64,000 nucleotides of DNA from Oenanthe sinensis (lineage: Eukaryota > Streptophyta > Magnoliopsida > Apiales > Apiaceae), in contig CM053795.1 of the NCBI GenBank assembly GCA_028671895.1, positions 12,359,501 to 12,423,500 on the forward strand, written 5' to 3'. Of this stretch, positions 61,349-64,000 are shown piece by piece; the first letter of the stretch is position 1, and every line of letters starts with the position of its first letter. The notes below the pieces were generated by a model. That model searched no databases. It worked only from the letters and a program-made list of their open reading frames with translations, and had not been told where the DNA came from. The translations under genes were made by a program, and so were the position numbers.

Positions 61349-62049
61349 ATGTCTTATGTTGTTTATGTCATCCTAATTCTTTCTCTGCATGCATGTAACG
61401 GCCGTAGTCTAGGCCTATATATTGACAAAGGCGATATCATTGGCAAGGTAAGTACAATAAAGTATAAACTCACACAATTTGATAGATATATAATGAACTG
61501 ATGAAGAAACTAGTGGTAGAAAATCTAATTGATTTCAGAATCTGGTGCAGGATGTACATAAATCGAACCTTCATAGTACCTTTGCTACTTCAAAGGTTCA
61601 GCACTTTGAAAGTGAGGAACTCCAATCACAAGAAAGCCATATTGCAGAAATTGGCCAATCAAAAATGCCACAGACTGAGGAAACCCTAAACGAGAAAATA
61701 ATAGAGGTAAATTATTTAGAGACTCTCTCCCTGATCCACACACACACACACATATTTGTCTCTTAGTGTCTGTATATTCAGGCAAGACAAACTTGCACAC
61801 TAGATGCTTCACATCCAAATATTATAGTGTCTACCTCAGTATCTAAAAGTCTAAAACAGTCTTAAAGGGTTATGCAAATTTCTTTTATAGGGATGGAGGA
61901 GGAGGCAAGCATTGTCCACATCGGGATTCGTGGCGCATGATGTTGAGGAACCAACAGACTCCAACGAAAAGGATATCACAGATGATGTTGTAGTTATGGA
62001 TTATGCACAACCCCATCGCAAGCCTCCCATTCACAACATAAAAGACTAA
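61349..62049 (+). CDS. RGF/GOLVEN/CLEL secreted peptide precursor
   Basis: Three exons, 61349..61447, 61539..61706 and 61891..62049, give 142 codons including stop in one frame, with good GT-AG sites. Residues 1-18 (MSYVVYVILILSLHACNG) are a signal peptide. A variable, acidic middle follows, with a basic GWRRRQALS stretch. Near the end comes DYAQPHRKPPIHN (residues 126-138), the RGF/GLV/CLEL motif: Asp-Tyr for tyrosine sulfation, Pro residues for hydroxylation, and a C-terminal His-Asn. Such peptides are cleaved from the precursor and perceived by RGI/RGFR receptor kinases, controlling root meristem size and gravitropism. Unusually for the family, three residues (IKD) follow the motif before the stop. 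The ATG was chosen because it opens the signal peptide. The gene is easily missed because no single exon is long. Confidence 0.9.
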
Positions 62050-62061
62050 AAATCTTATTAT

Positions 62062-62094
<33 letters not shown>

Positions 62095-64000
62095 GTACCT
62101 GGATTTTGTGAAATCTAATCACTACAGAACAACCCAAAATGATACGAGTATCATGTTATATATGTAATATTAGAGCTGAGAGTCAACTGAATTAATCACT
62201 GGAGTATATTTCATTCACCATAATGATTGTCATAGGTTGGGAAAACTTGTAATTCACTGCCTTAATTAATGGTGAATTGCAATGGGGATCAAATAGACTG
62301 ATCAGCTGCACTGAATTATCAAGAATACTTTACTCATATATATATACTCATGAGATCAAATAGCTGACTTGGTTCAACGCACGTATTCATTTTACACATC
62401 CAATTCTCCATTCGATAAAAATAGTATGACGCCACTTAATTCGGCGTTCCTGCAGATCTTTTTTCCATTGCTCCAATTAATTTTTTGAGGATTTTTAATA
62501 TTTCACGCAACTCCGCAAATTTTAATTACTTCTTTTTTGGGATGTACACAAAATTTTTCAAGCCGGAGTTTGACCACACTAAAAAAATTAATTTTTTGGT
62601 CAAATATAAGTCTGGATTTTAATTTTGACTGAATTTAATTAGACCGAACTTTTTAAAAATATTTGGACTCTTTTAACTTGGATACGACGGATTTTTATTC
62701 AAATTCGATTAACTTTTTACAAAAATTATTATTATAAATTAAATAACAAATATGCACACACATTTAATGTTAAATAAACAACTAACATAAATACTACTAC
62801 TTCAATCTCACAATACGTGTCTTCTTTAATTTTCGTGCGGTCAAATTGACCTAACTTTGACTGTAAATTAAAAATTATTCTTTTACATTTTTTAAAAACT
62901 AAAATATAAATTTTAAAGTTTATTAGATATATTTTTTAATGATATAATTTTTAATTTTTTCTTAATTATATATTATGTGTAACATTCGGTCAAAAATTGG
63001 TCAAATTAACTAACAAAAATAGAAAGATCACAATTATTTTTACATGGAGGGAGTATTATTTATCTATTTATTCGGTGATTGTTTTTAAAATTAATTAATT
63101 AATTATTTATATTATATATAGATATATATATTAACATATATAATAAATATAAGTTTAAATTAACTATTTTTAAAATTTTATATTAAACCCAAAATTTTAC
63201 CCGTTGAAGTTGGATCAAACTTTTCCAATAATTGTTCAGACGGACCGGTTTTTCAAACCAAATTTCTTAGATAAAATGGCAAATTCATAATTCAAGTAAC
63301 CCTCAACTTACAACTAGGTCACTGAATTCAAAAAACTTGCAGTCAACTAATTTAACTAATTAAAACTTGCGATCACATAACTATCATCAACTCATTTAAC
63401 GGATCTAACAGAAAACTAACATGGTATGATACTTTGTCTAACCCAATCAAATCGACTCATGTAAACTAAAATTATCAACTCAATTACTTTCTCTTCTACA
63501 TCTCTTTGAATCAACAATTCATAAAAATGAAATAACAAATCCATTTTATTAAACACACTCTAATTCAATTGGTTGGGTTTAAATATAATATCTTAGTTGA
63601 AGTTGATGTATAAGCTGAGTTGGAGCTGATATATGAGCTGAGTTGTCAAGAATTAATGTTGTTCCGTTAAAAGTCAACAAAATTTAACAGATGTGTAATT
63701 TATTACGAGTTTAGTTATCCCATTGTAAGTTATAATTAGTTTACTTACTTGATTACAAGTTTTTTAAGTTCAGTCACCCAATTATAAGTTTAAGATCAAT
63801 TCAGTTATGATTAAGTTATTTAACCATTTCTTATACTATCTCCGGTTTTCATTTGGAGAAGCCTAATCGCTTAACTAGAAAAATTCTTATACTTTCCCTT
63901 TCAAAAATAAAAACCAAAACTTGTACAATAATGCTTTGATATAGTTTTAATAAATTAATATGTGTTTGCTGCTTCAACACTCTTTTTACACATAATTTGG
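62050..64000. other. Gene-free right end
   Basis: Begins with the peptide gene's 3' UTR and a CA microsatellite (about 62063-62088). The rest is AT-rich with one Stowaway (62797-63053) and degraded hAT-like blocks (GACGGACCGGTTTTTCAAAC near 63240). No coding frame supported. Confidence 0.5.
62797..63053. mobile_element. Stowaway-type MITE, degraded left end
   Basis: The right end CATGGAGGGAG is followed by TA. The left end CTACTTCAATCTCACAATAC is preceded by TA and aligns with the Stowaway start CTCCCTCCGTCTCAAAATAC. Internal GGTCAAATTGACC and GGTCAAATTAAC blocks are inverted, as in this subfamily. Confidence 0.75.

Overview
This is a stretch of plant nuclear genome, almost certainly a eudicot. 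The genes are split by many GT-AG introns, the intergenic DNA is very AT-rich, and the window is full of plant transposon families: Ty3/Gypsy with a tRNA-Met primer site, solo LTRs, Stowaway MITEs, hAT-like MITEs, and LINE, SINE and TRIM remnants. The gene content is also plant-specific: a miR171-targeted GRAS factor, F-box/PP2-B, an RGF/GOLVEN peptide, a VAP27-type protein, and organellar or dual-targeted aminoacyl-tRNA synthetases. I cannot fix the species from the sequence. All exon chains below were assembled by hand from splice signals, reading-frame continuity and family similarity; no alignment program or database was used.

Layout. 1-547 (-): first exon of an organellar asparaginyl-tRNA synthetase that runs off the left edge. 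1635-4240 (+): two-exon U1-type C2H2 zinc-finger protein. 4.2-10 kb: gene-free, with a MITE-like element, a TA microsatellite, a 1.2-kb solo LTR with perfect target-site duplication, hAT-like debris and an AT-rich tandem repeat. 10049-22343 (-): complete 18-exon arginyl-tRNA synthetase (624 codons), whose introns hold two Stowaway MITEs and a second solo LTR that itself contains a hAT-like MITE. 23042-25971 (+): five-exon PEX19, head-to-head with the ArgRS gene. 26-31 kb: a pair of diverged duplicated open frames, an orphan 3' exon of an unrecognised gene, and a decayed LINE reverse transcriptase. 31182-35951 (+): eight-exon VAP27-like protein with a TRIM-like element in intron 7. 37756-38883 (-): F-box/PP2-B gene with an apparent premature stop. 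39-43 kb: repeats and a SINE-like fragment. 43519-45648 (-): HAM/SCL6-type GRAS factor with a complete miR171 site. 46376-54653 (-): structurally complete but coding-defective Gypsy element with near-identical LTRs. 54949-56366 (-): smaller non-autonomous LTR element. 56.4-61.3 kb: no supported gene. 61349-62049 (+): three-exon RGF/GLV/CLEL peptide precursor. 62-64 kb: AT-rich, one more Stowaway.

The genes do not form a pathway. AsnRS and ArgRS serve organellar (ArgRS probably also cytosolic) translation. PEX19 and VAP27 act in membrane-protein targeting and ER contact sites. GRAS/HAM and RGF are both meristem regulators. The most notable points are the Gypsy element inserted 0.73 kb upstream of the GRAS start codon and in the same orientation, the PP2-B stop codon, the candidate short peptide gene, the solo LTRs packed with short repeated motifs, and the reconstructed dual-start ArgRS transit peptide.
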